Assembly: GCF_027922005.1 (NCBI RefSeq)
Contig: NZ_BSEV01000006.1
Location: forward strand, 62,001 to 126,000
Direction: 5' to 3'
Length of the DNA: 64,000 bases
Source of the DNA: Streptosporangium carneum
GTDB lineage: Bacteria; Actinomycetota; Actinomycetes; Streptosporangiales; Streptosporangiaceae
Positions 8,498-16,283 of the stretch are shown one piece after another; within the stretch, counting starts at the first letter, position 1; each line of letters opens with the position of its first letter. The notes beneath the pieces were generated by a model, which did no database searches, was not told the DNA's origin, and saw nothing but the letters and a program-made list of their open reading frames with translations. Both the position numbers and the translations under genes were made by a program.

Positions 8498-9412
8498 GTG
8501 ACGCGTCTTATGGCCCTCATCGCGACGGCCCTCCCCCTCCTGGCCGTCGCCGGCCCCGCCTCCGCCGCATCCGCCCCCGCCAGGCCGCACGTCCCGGCCG
8601 GGGTGAAGGCCGGATACGTGGTCTTCGACCGGCAGACGGGCAGGATCACCGCGCAGCGCGAGGCGCACCGGAGGTTCCGGTCGGCGTCGGTGGTGAAGAT
8701 CATGATCGCGATCGACTACCTGGAGTCGCACCCGAAGGTCCCCAAGAACGACCTCGCCCTGCTCGGGAAGATGCTGCGGGTCAGCGACGACGACGCGGCG
8801 ACCTCCTTCTGGACCAGGGGCGGCCGGGGAAGGATCGTCGAGCGGACGGCCCGCAGACTCCGGCTGACCGACACCGCTCCCCCGCCCGCCGACAAGCCCG
8901 GTTTCTGGGGCTACACCTCGCTCAGCGCGATGGACGTCACCCGGACCTACCGCTACCTGCTCGACGCCGCCGCCCCGAGAGTCCGCGACCTCGTCCTCGG
9001 CCACCTGCGCAACGCCGGGCAGTGCGGCTCCGACGGCTTCGACCAGTACTTCGGCATCCCCCGCGCGGCGCCCCGCCCCTGGGCGGTCAAGCAGGGCTGG
9101 TCGGGGTACGGCTCGACGCCTCCGGTCCGGTGCGCGCCGACGGCTCCTTCCTCAGGGACGGCCGCCGCCCCCGCGCTCTCGACGACCCCCGCGACCGCGG
9201 GGACGACCGCCGCCTCCGCGCTCTCCGCGACGGCCGCGGGACCGGTCCCCGATCTGGGGCATCCGGTGCTCCACACCACCGGGCTCGTCGGACGGCAGGA
9301 GCGCTGGATCATGGTGCTGCTCACCGCGCACCCCTCGACGGCGACCTGGCGGCGTTCCACGGAGCAGACGACCCGGCTTGCCAGGGAGGTCTACCTCAGC
9401 GGGACCTCGTGA
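8498..9412 (+). CDS. Secreted serine hydrolase, class A beta-lactamase-like fold
   Basis: 304-residue exported protein with a beta-lactamase/transpeptidase-like fold. GTG 8498 is chosen because GGTAGG lies 8 nt upstream and gives a signal peptide with a basic n-region (MTRLMALIATALPLLAVAG, cleavage near ASA). The SxxK motif is Ser64-Val-Val-Lys67, SDD (96-98) replaces SDN and KQG (198-200) replaces KTG. Between the KQG strand and the next strand (VLHTTGLVG) is an unusual insert of about 48 residues, rich in Ala, Thr, Pro and Ser. The non-canonical motifs argue against a true beta-lactamase. The 3' end overlaps the convergent yjbR-like gene by 17 bp. Confidence 0.75.
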   Translation: MTRLMALIATALPLLAVAGPASAASAPARPHVPAGVKAGYVVFDRQTGRITAQREAHRRFRSASVVKIMIAIDYLESHPKVPKNDLALLGKMLRVSDDDAATSFWTRGGRGRIVERTARRLRLTDTAPPPADKPGFWGYTSLSAMDVTRTYRYLLDAAAPRVRDLVLGHLRNAGQCGSDGFDQYFGIPRAAPRPWAVKQGWSGYGSTPPVRCAPTAPSSGTAAAPALSTTPATAGTTAASALSATAAGPVPDLGHPVLHTTGLVGRQERWIMVLLTAHPSTATWRRSTEQTTRLAREVYLSGTS

Positions 9413-9758
9413 CCCCGGGCTCGCCGAAACGGGCGGCCGCGACCTTCTTCGGCACGACCATCCGCCACGCCTCCTGGACGATCTCGCGCATCTCGGCCTC
9501 GTCGATCGCGCCGAGCCAGACCCTGATCCAGTTGTAGCGCTCGTCGGAGGGGCGCGGCATGTGGAACCTCTCGGGCTCGGCCGCGATCAGCGCGGCCCGC
9601 TCCTCCTTGGGGAAGGCGAAGCCCATCGAGGTCTCGTCGGGCGAGATCGCCGCGTAGACGATCCTGCCGACCCTGAACGTCACCCGGTCCCTGACGAGCT
9701 TCTCCTCGGTCCTGGGCAACGCCATGGCGACGCGGCGCACGTCGTCAGCAGTGATCAT
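9396..9758 (-). CDS. MmcQ/YjbR family DNA-binding protein
   Basis: Small cytoplasmic protein of 120 residues with the CyaY-like YjbR fold. Family-typical text includes MITADDVRRVAMALP at the start, VGRIVYAAISPDETSMGFAF in the middle and YNWIRVWLGAID before a C-terminal helix ending EAWRMVVPKKVAA. The family binds DNA weakly, but its physiological role is not established. It overlaps the convergent serine hydrolase by 17 bp and is followed upstream by DUF2203 and DoxX genes on the same strand, probably independent units. Confidence 0.85.
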   Translation of the reverse strand: MITADDVRRVAMALPRTEEKLVRDRVTFRVGRIVYAAISPDETSMGFAFPKEERAALIAAEPERFHMPRPSDERYNWIRVWLGAIDEAEMREIVQEAWRMVVPKKVAAARFGEPGVTRSR

Positions 9759-9817
9759 CGGAATTCCCTGCCAAGGTCGTCGGCGATCATGCGAGGGGTC
9801 TCCGCGGGCACGAGCGG

Positions 9818-10186
9818 TCAGATCCGGCCGAGAGGGCGACGCCCGGCGAACCCGACGTCGGCGCGGTGGTACCAGGCGAGCTCGCGATCGCCCTCGAGCC
9901 AGCACAGGCGGATCGGCACCCCGCCGAGCACGGCGGGGAAGTCGACCAGCAGGGGCGCGACCCCCTTGACCTCGACGCCCTGCGTCCCGAACCAGCCGAT
10001 GATCTCGTCCAGACGGGCCTCCATCGCCTTCGCCTCCGGCAGGCCGCCGGACTCCGACCTCCCGTGCTCGCGAAGGTCCTGGGCGAGCTCCGCCAGGTCC
10101 CCGCGCAGGCTCACGAACTCGTCGGCCCGTTCCAGCAGGGCGGGCATCAGCGCCCGCGCCTCCGCCACGGTGAAGATCCTGTCCAC
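9818..10186 (-). CDS. DUF2203 domain-containing protein
   Basis: 122-residue protein with the DUF2203 layout: an N-terminal FTVAEARALMPALLERADEFV helix, a central helical region with EARLDEIIGWFGTQGVEVKGV, then LVDFPAVLGGVPIRLCWLEGDRELAWYHRADVGFAGR at the end. Members are small cytoplasmic proteins of unknown function found across Actinobacteria and other bacteria. It lies 59 bp upstream of the yjbR-like gene on the same strand and may be co-transcribed with it. Confidence 0.85.
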   Translation of the reverse strand: MDRIFTVAEARALMPALLERADEFVSLRGDLAELAQDLREHGRSESGGLPEAKAMEARLDEIIGWFGTQGVEVKGVAPLLVDFPAVLGGVPIRLCWLEGDRELAWYHRADVGFAGRRPLGRI

Positions 10187-10243
10187 CCCTGAACGGTAGC
10201 GTCTCGCGGACGTTTCCTGTCCGCCTTCCGCACCTGGCCGCCG

Positions 10244-10684
10244 TCAGAGCGTGCTGGCGGGCCTGGTCGGCGTGGCCGGGGTGGCCGGCGCCCGTCCTCG
10301 GGCGCGGCCCAGCCAGGTGTCGAGCGCCCACACTCCGGGACCGGTCACCGCGATCAGCAGGAACGACCAGGAGTAGAGGGCGGCCAGTTCTCCCTCGTTC
10401 TCCATCGGCCACAGGGCCTTCGGCTGGTGGACGGTGAAGTAGGCGAAGGCCATCTCGCCCGAGCAGATCAGCGCCGCGATCCGCGTGGCGAGGCCGAGGA
10501 GGACCAGGGTCCCCCCGACGAGCTCGATGACGCCCGCGTACCACATCGGCCAGGCGCCGAAACGGGCCACCTCGCCGCCGAGCACGCCGAAGAGCTTGGA
10601 CGCGCCGTGGCAGGCGAAGAGCAACCCGACGACGACGCGGAACAGGGACAGGACGTACGGTCTGACCGACTCGACGAATTTCAC
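10244..10684 (-). CDS. DoxX family membrane protein
   Basis: 146-residue four-helix membrane protein. FRVVVGLLFACHGASKLFG at the N-terminus and GVIELVGGTLVLLGLATRIAALICSGEMAFAYF in the middle are signatures of the DoxX/SURF4 family. Actinobacterial members have been linked to oxidative-stress complexes, but no SodA or SseA partner is visible here. The C-terminal tail (ARGRAPATPATPTRPAS) is polar and low in complexity. It stands alone before a long gene-free stretch. Confidence 0.88.
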   Translation of the reverse strand: MKFVESVRPYVLSLFRVVVGLLFACHGASKLFGVLGGEVARFGAWPMWYAGVIELVGGTLVLLGLATRIAALICSGEMAFAYFTVHQPKALWPMENEGELAALYSWSFLLIAVTGPGVWALDTWLGRARGRAPATPATPTRPASTL

Positions 10685-11218
10685 GGCGGCTCTCCTTGTC
10701 TGCTGCTTGTCCGCCGCGCCCCGTCCCCGCCGAGAGCACGCGACGGGACGGGAGACGGCGACGCCGACCAGCGGCGCCCGCGCCGGGAAACGGCGGGCGG
10801 CGGAGGGGACACACCCGGCCAGGCCTTCTCACCCAGCAACGGCACGGCGTGCGGGAGAAGGCGTCCCAGCAGGTCACCGGCCTGCTCGGCCTCCTCAAGT
10901 CGACGCTATACGGACAACCTCGGCCGAGAGAAGACCGTCCTGCCGCGCATGGGTTCCAGCGGTTGCGAGCCGCACCTGAGCGCGTGCCGCTCGTGGCCGG
11001 TGAGGCGACCCGCGGCCCGCCGGTGACGCGGGCCGAGACGGCCGTACGAACCTGTCTCCGACGAGCACGGGCGCGGGACCGCCGCGCCCCGGTGGTGTTA
11101 CGGTCACCAGACAACAGACACGGTGGCACGTGAGGAGCGGAGGCGGCGTGCGGGGGAACTGTACGGCGAGGCGGGCGGATCACGGTGGCGCGGGTGCGGC
11201 CGATCGGGCGGCCCGCCG
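10685..11218. other. Gene-free stretch of 534 bp
   Basis: Lies between the divergent DoxX gene and the phosphotriesterase-like gene. It must hold both promoters. The reading frames here lack convincing starts or homology. An AT-richer patch near 10905-10920 (GACGCTATACGG) is the only promoter-like sequence I noticed, and I would not call it. Confidence 0.5.
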
Positions 11219-12166
11219 ATGACCGCGCCCGCCCCGCTGGTCCGCACGGTCCTCGGCGACATCGCCCCCGCCGACCTCGGGGTCTGCGACGCCCACGACC
11301 ATCTGTTCCTCCGTTCGCCGCGCCTGCCCGGCCAGGAGCTGGACGACCCCGCCGCCGCCGAGGCGGAACTGCGCGCCTTCGCCGCCCTCGGCGGCGAAGC
11401 GGTGGTCCAGTGGACACCGATCGGCATGGGCCGCAGAGCCGACGCCCTTCCCGCCCTGTCGCGGACCGCCGGAGTCCACATCGTCGCCGCCACCGGGCTG
11501 CACCAGGCCGTTCACTACGACCAGGACGCCCTGCGCCACCTCGCCGACGGCCTTGAGGAGCGCTTCGTCGCCGAACTGACCGGTGGCGCCCGCCCGGACG
11601 ACGCCCCCGACGGCGCCCCTCTCACCGCCCGGGCCGGGATGATCAAAGTGGCCGGAGGGTTCCACGGTCTCGACGCGCACACCCGGCGCGTCTTCGCGGC
11701 CGCCGCGCACGCCCACCGTGCCACCGGAGCGCCGATCGGCGTCCACCTGGAAGGCGGCACCGCCGCCCTCGACGTTCTTGAGCTGCTCTGCGCGGTCCAC
11801 GGCGTGCCGCCGCACCGGGTGATCCTCGGACACCTCAACCGCATGCCGGACTCGCGAACCCACCGGCAGGCCGCCGAAGCCGGGGCGTACCTGGCGTTCG
11901 ACGGTCCCTCCCGCGCCCATCACGCCACCGACTGGCGGTTGCTCGACTGCCTCGTCTCGCTTGTCGAGGCAGGTCACGCGCGCCGGATCCTCGTCGGCGG
12001 CGACACCACGACGGCCTCCGCGCGCGCCTCGACCGGTGAGGGACCGGGCATGCCCTATCTCCTGTCCGGCCTGCGCACCGGGATCGACCGCGAACTGGGC
12101 CCCGAGATCACCGCGGTGTTCTTCCGGGAGAATCCCGCCGAGGCGTTCGCCGTCTCCTGGCCGTGA
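11219..12166 (+). CDS. Phosphotriesterase-family amidohydrolase
   Basis: Metal-dependent hydrolase of 315 residues with a TIM-barrel PTE fold. Metal-ligand motifs appear in order: His26-x-His28 in DAHDHLF, MIKV with the bridging Lys, GVHLEGG and GHLNR each contributing a His, and GGDTTT with the last Asp. Natural substrates of such proteins are usually lactones or phosphoesters rather than pesticides. ATG 11219 is chosen because homology begins just after it; an in-frame start 96 bp upstream would add a basic, low-complexity N-terminus. Apparently monocistronic. Confidence 0.82.
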   Translation: MTAPAPLVRTVLGDIAPADLGVCDAHDHLFLRSPRLPGQELDDPAAAEAELRAFAALGGEAVVQWTPIGMGRRADALPALSRTAGVHIVAATGLHQAVHYDQDALRHLADGLEERFVAELTGGARPDDAPDGAPLTARAGMIKVAGGFHGLDAHTRRVFAAAAHAHRATGAPIGVHLEGGTAALDVLELLCAVHGVPPHRVILGHLNRMPDSRTHRQAAEAGAYLAFDGPSRAHHATDWRLLDCLVSLVEAGHARRILVGGDTTTASARASTGEGPGMPYLLSGLRTGIDRELGPEITAVFFRENPAEAFAVSWP

Positions 12167-12357
12167 CAGCCCCGGCGCACGACGCCGGCGGAAACCCCGC
12201 CGCCCTCGGCTGCTCCCGCCGACGGAGTCGGCTTGCGGCTCCTGCGACACCGCCGTGATCATGTCGTTCCGGAGACGGGCGCGGACGAGGTCATCCGTCG
12301 CCCTGGTCGGCCGCGGGGACGTTCCGGAGGAAAGCGAGGGTGTTCCGGAAGGAAAAG

Positions 12358-12404
12358 TGTCAGCTTGTGCTGACAAGCGGTCGTTGTCAGCATATGCTGA
12401 CAAC
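12358..12404. promoter_or_regulatory. Double palindromic operator of the HTH/Clp-N pair
   Basis: Two copies of TGTCAGC-N4-GCTGACA: one at 12358-12375 (centre TTGT) and one inside a perfect 22-bp palindrome at 12383-12404 (core TGTCAGCATATGCTGACA). Centres are 27 bp apart. The second abuts the ATG of the HTH gene. Both overlap the core promoter, so autoregulation by the HTH protein is the simplest reading. Confidence 0.8.
12370..12398 (+). promoter_or_regulatory. Promoter, likely leaderless, for the HTH/Clp-N operon
   Basis: CTGACA (12370-12375) and TATGCT (12393-12398) are separated by 17 bp, and the -10 ends 6 nt before the ATG at 12405, so transcription should begin at or beside the start codon. 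No Shine-Dalgarno is present. The -35 lies in the first palindrome and the -10 in the second. Confidence 0.7.
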
Positions 12405-12632
12405 ATGGCATCGGTAACCGAGCTGGCGGGGGCCGTCGACGGGGAGGACCCGGTGACGGCGCTGGCCGCGGTCGCGGCGCTGCGGCGACTGCTGGAGGAG
12501 CTTGAGGCCGCGCACGTCGCCGACGCCCGGGCCAGGGGAACGTCCTGGGAGGCCATCGCGGCCGCGCTGGGCGTGAAACGGCAGACGGCGCACAGGAAGC
12601 ACGCACACCGGATCGTCGACGGCGGGAGATGA
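12405..12632 (+). CDS. Small helix-turn-helix protein, partner of Clp-N protein
   Basis: 75-residue protein with a long N-terminal helix (DPVTALAAVAALRRLLEELEAAHVADA) and a C-terminal helix-turn-helix at about residues 46-68 (TSWEAIAAALGVKRQTAHRKH). This is the short HTH type often encoded directly before Clp N-terminal-domain proteins in actinomycetes. It is probably a DNA-binding autorepressor acting on the two palindromes that cover its promoter (inference). The downstream Clp-N gene starts 3 bp after its stop, so the two are co-expressed. Confidence 0.82.
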   Translation: MASVTELAGAVDGEDPVTALAAVAALRRLLEELEAAHVADARARGTSWEAIAAALGVKRQTAHRKHAHRIVDGGR

Positions 12633-12635
12633 CGG

Positions 12636-13169
12636 ATGTTCCACGTGTTCACCCAGGAGGCCAGGCGGGTCATGGTCCGCGCGGCCCTGCTGGCGCTCGA
12701 CAACGGCCGTGCGACCCTCGACGAGGACATGCTGCTGCTCGCCCTGGCGGAGTCGTGGCCGGTCGAGGGGGTCACGGTGACGCCGGAGGCCGTCCTGGCG
12801 GAGATCGGGACCTCTCCCGACGACCGTGAGCTGCTGGCCACGCTGGGAATCGACCTGGACGAGATCCGTCGCCGTGTCCTGCGTCGCCGCGACGACCCGG
12901 CGGCGTGGCGGCTGCGCCGCTCCCGCGTACGCCCGTTGCGCGTGGTGCTCACCGGTCCCGCCGGCGACCTCCCGCTCACCGGCAGGGCGAGGAAGGTCGT
13001 GGAGGTCGCCATGCACTGGCACGGCTCGGGGACGGCGGTGACGGAGGAGGACCTGTTGCGGGGCCTGCTGGCCGACGGCTCGAACGCCTCGGTCGCGATC
13101 CTGCGCCGCCTCGGCGTCGACCTCTGCGACCTGGCGGCACGCCTGCGGTTCCTTCGCCCGTCGGCCTGA
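12636..13169 (+). CDS. Clp N-terminal domain-containing protein (no AAA+ domain)
   Basis: 177-residue protein built from two Clp-N-like repeats. The first begins MFHVFTQEARRVMVRAALLALDNGRATLDEDMLLLAL and the second RARKVVEVAMHWHGSGTAVTEEDLLRGLL; each ends with an L-G-[IV]-D-L segment as in ClpC/ClpA N-domains. No Walker motifs or ClpP-binding loop exist, so it is not an unfoldase. It may serve as a ligand sensor or adaptor for the HTH protein encoded just upstream (inference from the fixed pairing and 3-bp spacing). Confidence 0.82.
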   Translation: MFHVFTQEARRVMVRAALLALDNGRATLDEDMLLLALAESWPVEGVTVTPEAVLAEIGTSPDDRELLATLGIDLDEIRRRVLRRRDDPAAWRLRRSRVRPLRVVLTGPAGDLPLTGRARKVVEVAMHWHGSGTAVTEEDLLRGLLADGSNASVAILRRLGVDLCDLAARLRFLRPSA

Positions 13170-13215
13170 GCGGGCCCGAGCCGGTCTGGAACGCCGCACC
13201 GCCCGTCGGCGTCGC

Positions 13216-14541
13216 TCAGATGGAGGACATCGCGGAGTCGGGGCGGCCGGCGGGCGGCGGGTCGTCCAGGAGGCCGGTCCCGTCGAACGGAGCGCGTCCT
13301 GACAGCACCTCGGCCGCGCGTTCCCGGTCGAATCCACCGGTCCAGGCGCCGATCAGGACGGTGGCCACCGCGTTGCCCGTGAAGTTGGTCAGCGCACGGG
13401 CCTCGGACATGAAACGGTCGACGCCGACGATCAGGCCGACGCCGTCGACCAGGTCGGGGCGATGGGACTGCAGGCCGCCCGCGAGCGTCGCCAGACCCGC
13501 CCCCGTGACTCCCGCGGCCCCCTTCGAGGCGATGAGCATGAAGGCGAGCAGGGAGATCTGCTCGCCGGGCGACAGCGGCGCGCCGGTGGCGGTGGCGACG
13601 AACAGGGTGGCCATCGTCAGGTAGATGGCCGTGCCGTCAAGGTTGAAGGAGTAACCGGTCGGCACGGTGATGCCGACGACGGGGCGGCTCACCCCCAGGT
13701 GCTCCATCTTGGCGATCAGCCGGGGCAGCGCCGACTCGGAGGAGGAGGTGGACAGGATGAGCAGGAGCTCCCCTCCGAGGTAGCGCAGCAGTGACAGGAG
13801 GTTGACCCGGGCGGCCAGCCAGAGCAGCGGCCCCAGTACGGCCAGTACGAACACCAGGCAGGTCCCGTAGAAGCCGAGCATGATGACGGCGAGGCTCCTG
13901 AGCGCGTCCACGCCGGTCGCGCCGACGACCGCCGCCGTCGCGCCGAACGCGCCGGCGGGAGCGGCCCACATGATCATGGCGAGGACGCGGAAGACGAGCC
14001 GCTGCACGTGCTCGACGGCGGCCAGCAGCGGGGCGCCCCGCTCCCCCATCCCCTGCAGGGCGAACCCGGTGAGCAGGGCGACCAGCAGGGCCTGCAGCAC
14101 CTGTCCCTCGGTGAACGCCGAGACCAGCGTGGCCGGGATGATCCCGAGCAGGAAGGCGACCGTGTCGCCTTCGTCGGCCTTCGCCGCCTCCGTCTCCGCG
14201 GTCCTGCGAAGCTCGTCGGTGAGGTGGAGGCCCTGACCCGGGTCCACGAGGTTGCCGACGGCCAGGCCGACGGCCAGGGCGACGGTCGACATGACGAGGA
14301 AGTAGCCGAGCGCCAGGCCGCCGATCCTGCCGACCCTGGCCGCTCCGGCGACCGATCCGACGCCGAGCACGATGGTGCAGAAGACGATCGGGCCGATCAT
14401 CATTTTGATCAGCGCGACGAAGGCCGTGCCCAGCGGCCTGAGCCCCTGGCCGAACGCGGGGGCCGCGAGCCCGACGACGACGCCGGCGATCACCGCCAGA
14501 AGGACGGCCGCGTACAGGTGGCGGGTTCGATCACGGGACAT
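13216..14541 (-). CDS. dctA: Dicarboxylate/amino acid:cation symporter (DAACS family)
   Basis: 441-residue membrane transporter of the SLC1-like DAACS family, which couples C4-dicarboxylate or acidic amino acid uptake to H+ or Na+. Signatures: FVALIKMMIGPIVFCTIVLGV in the first third, the re-entrant loop with STSSSESALPRLI, and GYSFNLDGTAIYL followed by MLIASKGAAGVTGAGLATLAG. The length matches DctA/GltP. Aspartate versus succinate preference cannot be told from sequence. It is convergent with the Clp-N gene and has its own promoter region upstream. Confidence 0.9.
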   Translation of the reverse strand: MSRDRTRHLYAAVLLAVIAGVVVGLAAPAFGQGLRPLGTAFVALIKMMIGPIVFCTIVLGVGSVAGAARVGRIGGLALGYFLVMSTVALAVGLAVGNLVDPGQGLHLTDELRRTAETEAAKADEGDTVAFLLGIIPATLVSAFTEGQVLQALLVALLTGFALQGMGERGAPLLAAVEHVQRLVFRVLAMIMWAAPAGAFGATAAVVGATGVDALRSLAVIMLGFYGTCLVFVLAVLGPLLWLAARVNLLSLLRYLGGELLLILSTSSSESALPRLIAKMEHLGVSRPVVGITVPTGYSFNLDGTAIYLTMATLFVATATGAPLSPGEQISLLAFMLIASKGAAGVTGAGLATLAGGLQSHRPDLVDGVGLIVGVDRFMSEARALTNFTGNAVATVLIGAWTGGFDRERAAEVLSGRAPFDGTGLLDDPPPAGRPDSAMSSI

Positions 14542-14927
14542 GGGCGCTCTGCCTCCCCGGCCTCGACGAAAACTCCGGTCGAGTCACCATGAGAGCTCAT
14601 GTCGTCACCCCGCGTCACCGTCCGCCGCGTTTTCGGCCGCGTTTCGGCCGCGTTTCGTCCGTGCGCCCGGAGGGGCCGTCCGCGCCCGGCAGGCAGGCGT
14701 CTCACCCCCGGGGAGACCGCCCGTGTCTCGTCCGCGCCCGGGAGAGCGTCCGGTTCCTGCGGCGAGGCCGTGAGGAAGCCCTGGCGGGCGCGCCCGCCCC
14801 GGCACGACGGGCCCGCGCCTGCCGGGCGCCGTGTCCGACCCGGTTGACTCTCCGTGTCTCATCGGAGCCCCAGACCTGGTAGGACAGAGGCAGCCCGCCC
14901 TGCCGCCTGCGGGCGGAGGAGCAGAAC
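14542..14927. other. Gene-free stretch of 386 bp with a short GC repeat
   Basis: Divergent control region between dctA and the STAS gene. It contains three near-copies of CGCGTTTCGGC in tandem at about 14626-14657. No reading frame here has a credible start, Shine-Dalgarno or homology. The promoters of both flanking genes must lie here, but I see no clear -10/-35 pair. Confidence 0.5.
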
Positions 14928-15272
14928 ATGGCTTTTTTCACAGTTTCATCAAACTTGCACGGTACGGCGTGCGTCGTCGAGACGAGCGGAGAGCTCGACT
15001 ACCACCACGCGCCCGTCCTCCGCAGCGAGATGACCAGGGTCTGGGAGGCCGGGCCCCCGCCGACCGTGGTCATCGACGTCACGGCGCTCACCTTCTGCGA
15101 CTCCACCGGCGTCGCAGAGTTGATCACAAACCTCCGCAGGAGCGGCGCCCTGGGAACCCGCCTGGTCCTCGTCGGGGTCCACGGCACTCTGGAGCGCATC
15201 CTGGCCATCACCGGCCTGCGCGCCGCCTTCGAGCTCTCCCCCTCCGTCGAGGAGGCTCTGCGGCAGCGGTGA
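14928..15272 (+). CDS. STAS domain protein (anti-sigma factor antagonist)
   Basis: 114-residue single STAS domain in the SpoIIAA/RsbV style. The phosphorylation loop reads LTFCDSTGV, with Ser59 the predicted phospho-acceptor. Preceding strands (ETSGELDYHHAPVLRSEM, TVVIDVTAL) fit the fold. Such proteins release sigma-B/F-type factors by binding an anti-sigma kinase. No RsbW-like kinase or SigB-family gene is in the window, so the partners are elsewhere. The Shine-Dalgarno AGGAG lies about 6 nt before the ATG. Confidence 0.88.
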   Translation: MAFFTVSSNLHGTACVVETSGELDYHHAPVLRSEMTRVWEAGPPPTVVIDVTALTFCDSTGVAELITNLRRSGALGTRLVLVGVHGTLERILAITGLRAAFELSPSVEEALRQR

Positions 15273-15298
15273 CCCGGCCTCCCGACCGGTCGCCCCGG

Positions 15299-15523
15299 TC
15301 AGTTGCTGTTGTCCAGCGGCACCCTGGGAGCGTCAATGATCACGTCGGAGAAGATGTCGACCACCAGGGCGATCACACCGCCGACCGCGATGATCCCGGC
15401 CCCGGCCCAGAACATCGCCCAGTTGGGGCCGATGCACAGGGCGACACCGCCGACGGTGAACCCGAGCAGAATGACGATCACCGCAAGCCAAGACTTGGGG
15501 CTTCCTCCGTGGCTTCCAGCCAT
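15299..15523 (-). CDS. HGxxP(A)W-type small membrane protein
   Basis: 74-residue protein beginning MAGSHGGSPKSWLAV, a variant of the HGxxPAAW signature of a small actinobacterial membrane protein family. Two hydrophobic helices follow (IVILLGFTVGGVALCIG and FWAGAGIIAVGGVIALVVDIF), then a short polar tail. The strong Shine-Dalgarno AGGAAAGG precedes the ATG. Function unknown. It lies 22 bp beyond the end of the convergent STAS gene and downstream of the MarR gene on the same strand, possibly co-transcribed with it. Confidence 0.82.
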   Translation of the reverse strand: MAGSHGGSPKSWLAVIVILLGFTVGGVALCIGPNWAMFWAGAGIIAVGGVIALVVDIFSDVIIDAPRVPLDNSN

Positions 15524-15548
15524 GAGCCTTTCCTGTCCTCTCCGTGAA

Positions 15549-15995
15549 TCAGCGATGTGCGCCGTTCGCCGCGGCGATCACGCGGGTCAGCGACCGGTGG
15601 AGCTCCTGCAGCTCCTCCAGGTCCATACCCAGGCGTTCGACCACGGACGACGGAATCCTCTCAGCTTCGCTCCTCAGCTCCCGGCCCTCCGCGGTGAGCG
15701 TGACCACCAGGACGCGCTCGTCCTGGCTGTCCCGTCGCCGCCGGATGTAGCCGATCGCCTCAAGACGCTTGAGGAGCGGTGACAGCGTACCGGGGTCGAG
15801 TTGCAGTAGCTTGCTCAGCTCCTTCACCGACAGCGGCGCCTGCTCCCAGAGGGCGAGCATCACCAGATACTGGGGGTGGGTGAGCCCCATCGGCTGCAGC
15901 AGCGGCCGGTAGACGCCGATGACGCTGCGCGAGGCGACCGCCAGCGCGAAGCACACCTGTCGCTCCAGACTCAGGGCGTCGGTCATGTCGGTCAC
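15549..15995 (-). CDS. MarR family transcriptional regulator, OhrR-like
   Basis: 148-residue winged-helix repressor. The N-terminus (LERQVCFALAVASRSVIGVYRPLLQPMGLTHPQYLVMLALWE) closely follows OhrR-type MarR proteins, and the single N-terminal Cys lies where OhrR senses peroxides. The winged helix reads SVKELSKLLQLDPGTLSPLLKRLEAIGYIRRRRD. GTG 15995 is favoured by GGGAGG just upstream, although ATG 15986 also fits. It is divergent from a 60-residue membrane protein; AT-rich inverted repeats lie between them. No ohr gene is adjacent. Confidence 0.85.
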   Translation of the reverse strand: MTDMTDALSLERQVCFALAVASRSVIGVYRPLLQPMGLTHPQYLVMLALWEQAPLSVKELSKLLQLDPGTLSPLLKRLEAIGYIRRRRDSQDERVLVVTLTAEGRELRSEAERIPSSVVERLGMDLEELQELHRSLTRVIAAANGAHR

Positions 15996-16017
15996 AGCAC
16001 CTCCCGACCGCCATAGT

Positions 16018-16051
16018 ACAATAATTGGTACACAAACTATTGTTGTGCCAA
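16018..16051. promoter_or_regulatory. Candidate MarR operator in divergent promoter
   Basis: Two overlapping inverted repeats in an AT-rich island: ACAATA (16018-16023) with TATTGT (16038-16043), and TTGGTACACAA (16025-16035) with TTGTGCCAA (16043-16051). It sits just upstream of the MarR start and 26 bp from the divergent small membrane protein gene. Confidence 0.6.
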
Positions 16052-16076
16052 GGGTCGGCGGGCGAGAGGGAGTCCC

Positions 16077-16259
16077 ATGTTTCACGGCAAGACGATCGAG
16101 GAGCGGATCGCCGAGCGTCAGGCCGGGCGTCCCTCCCTCAGGGAGGGCAAGCACTTCGAGCACGGGCCCGCGAGGTTCATCTTCCTGTTCGTCATCGTGT
16201 TCGTGGTGGTCGGCCACCTCGCGGGCCTGCTGGTGCTGATGGCCCTGGGCGTGCACTGA
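16077..16259 (+). CDS. Small single-pass membrane protein
   Basis: 60-residue protein: a basic, charged N-terminus (GKTIEERIAERQAGRPSLREGKHFEHGPARF) followed by one transmembrane helix (IFLFVIVFVVVGHLAGLLVLMAL). A GAGAGGGAG Shine-Dalgarno precedes the ATG. I do not recognise a family. Its divergence from the OhrR-like MarR gene, with an operator-like sequence between them, suggests it is the regulator's target. It is too small to be a transporter alone. Confidence 0.65.
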   Translation: MFHGKTIEERIAERQAGRPSLREGKHFEHGPARFIFLFVIVFVVVGHLAGLLVLMALGVH

Positions 16260-16283
16260 CGTCCGAGGGCCCTTTCCCACGGG

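Noticed and set aside
9396..11417. Long minus-strand ORF spanning YjbR, DUF2203 and DoxX genes
   Set aside because: Only its last 120 codons encode a recognisable protein; the rest is an Arg/Gly/Pro-rich shadow frame of the GC-rich neighbours.
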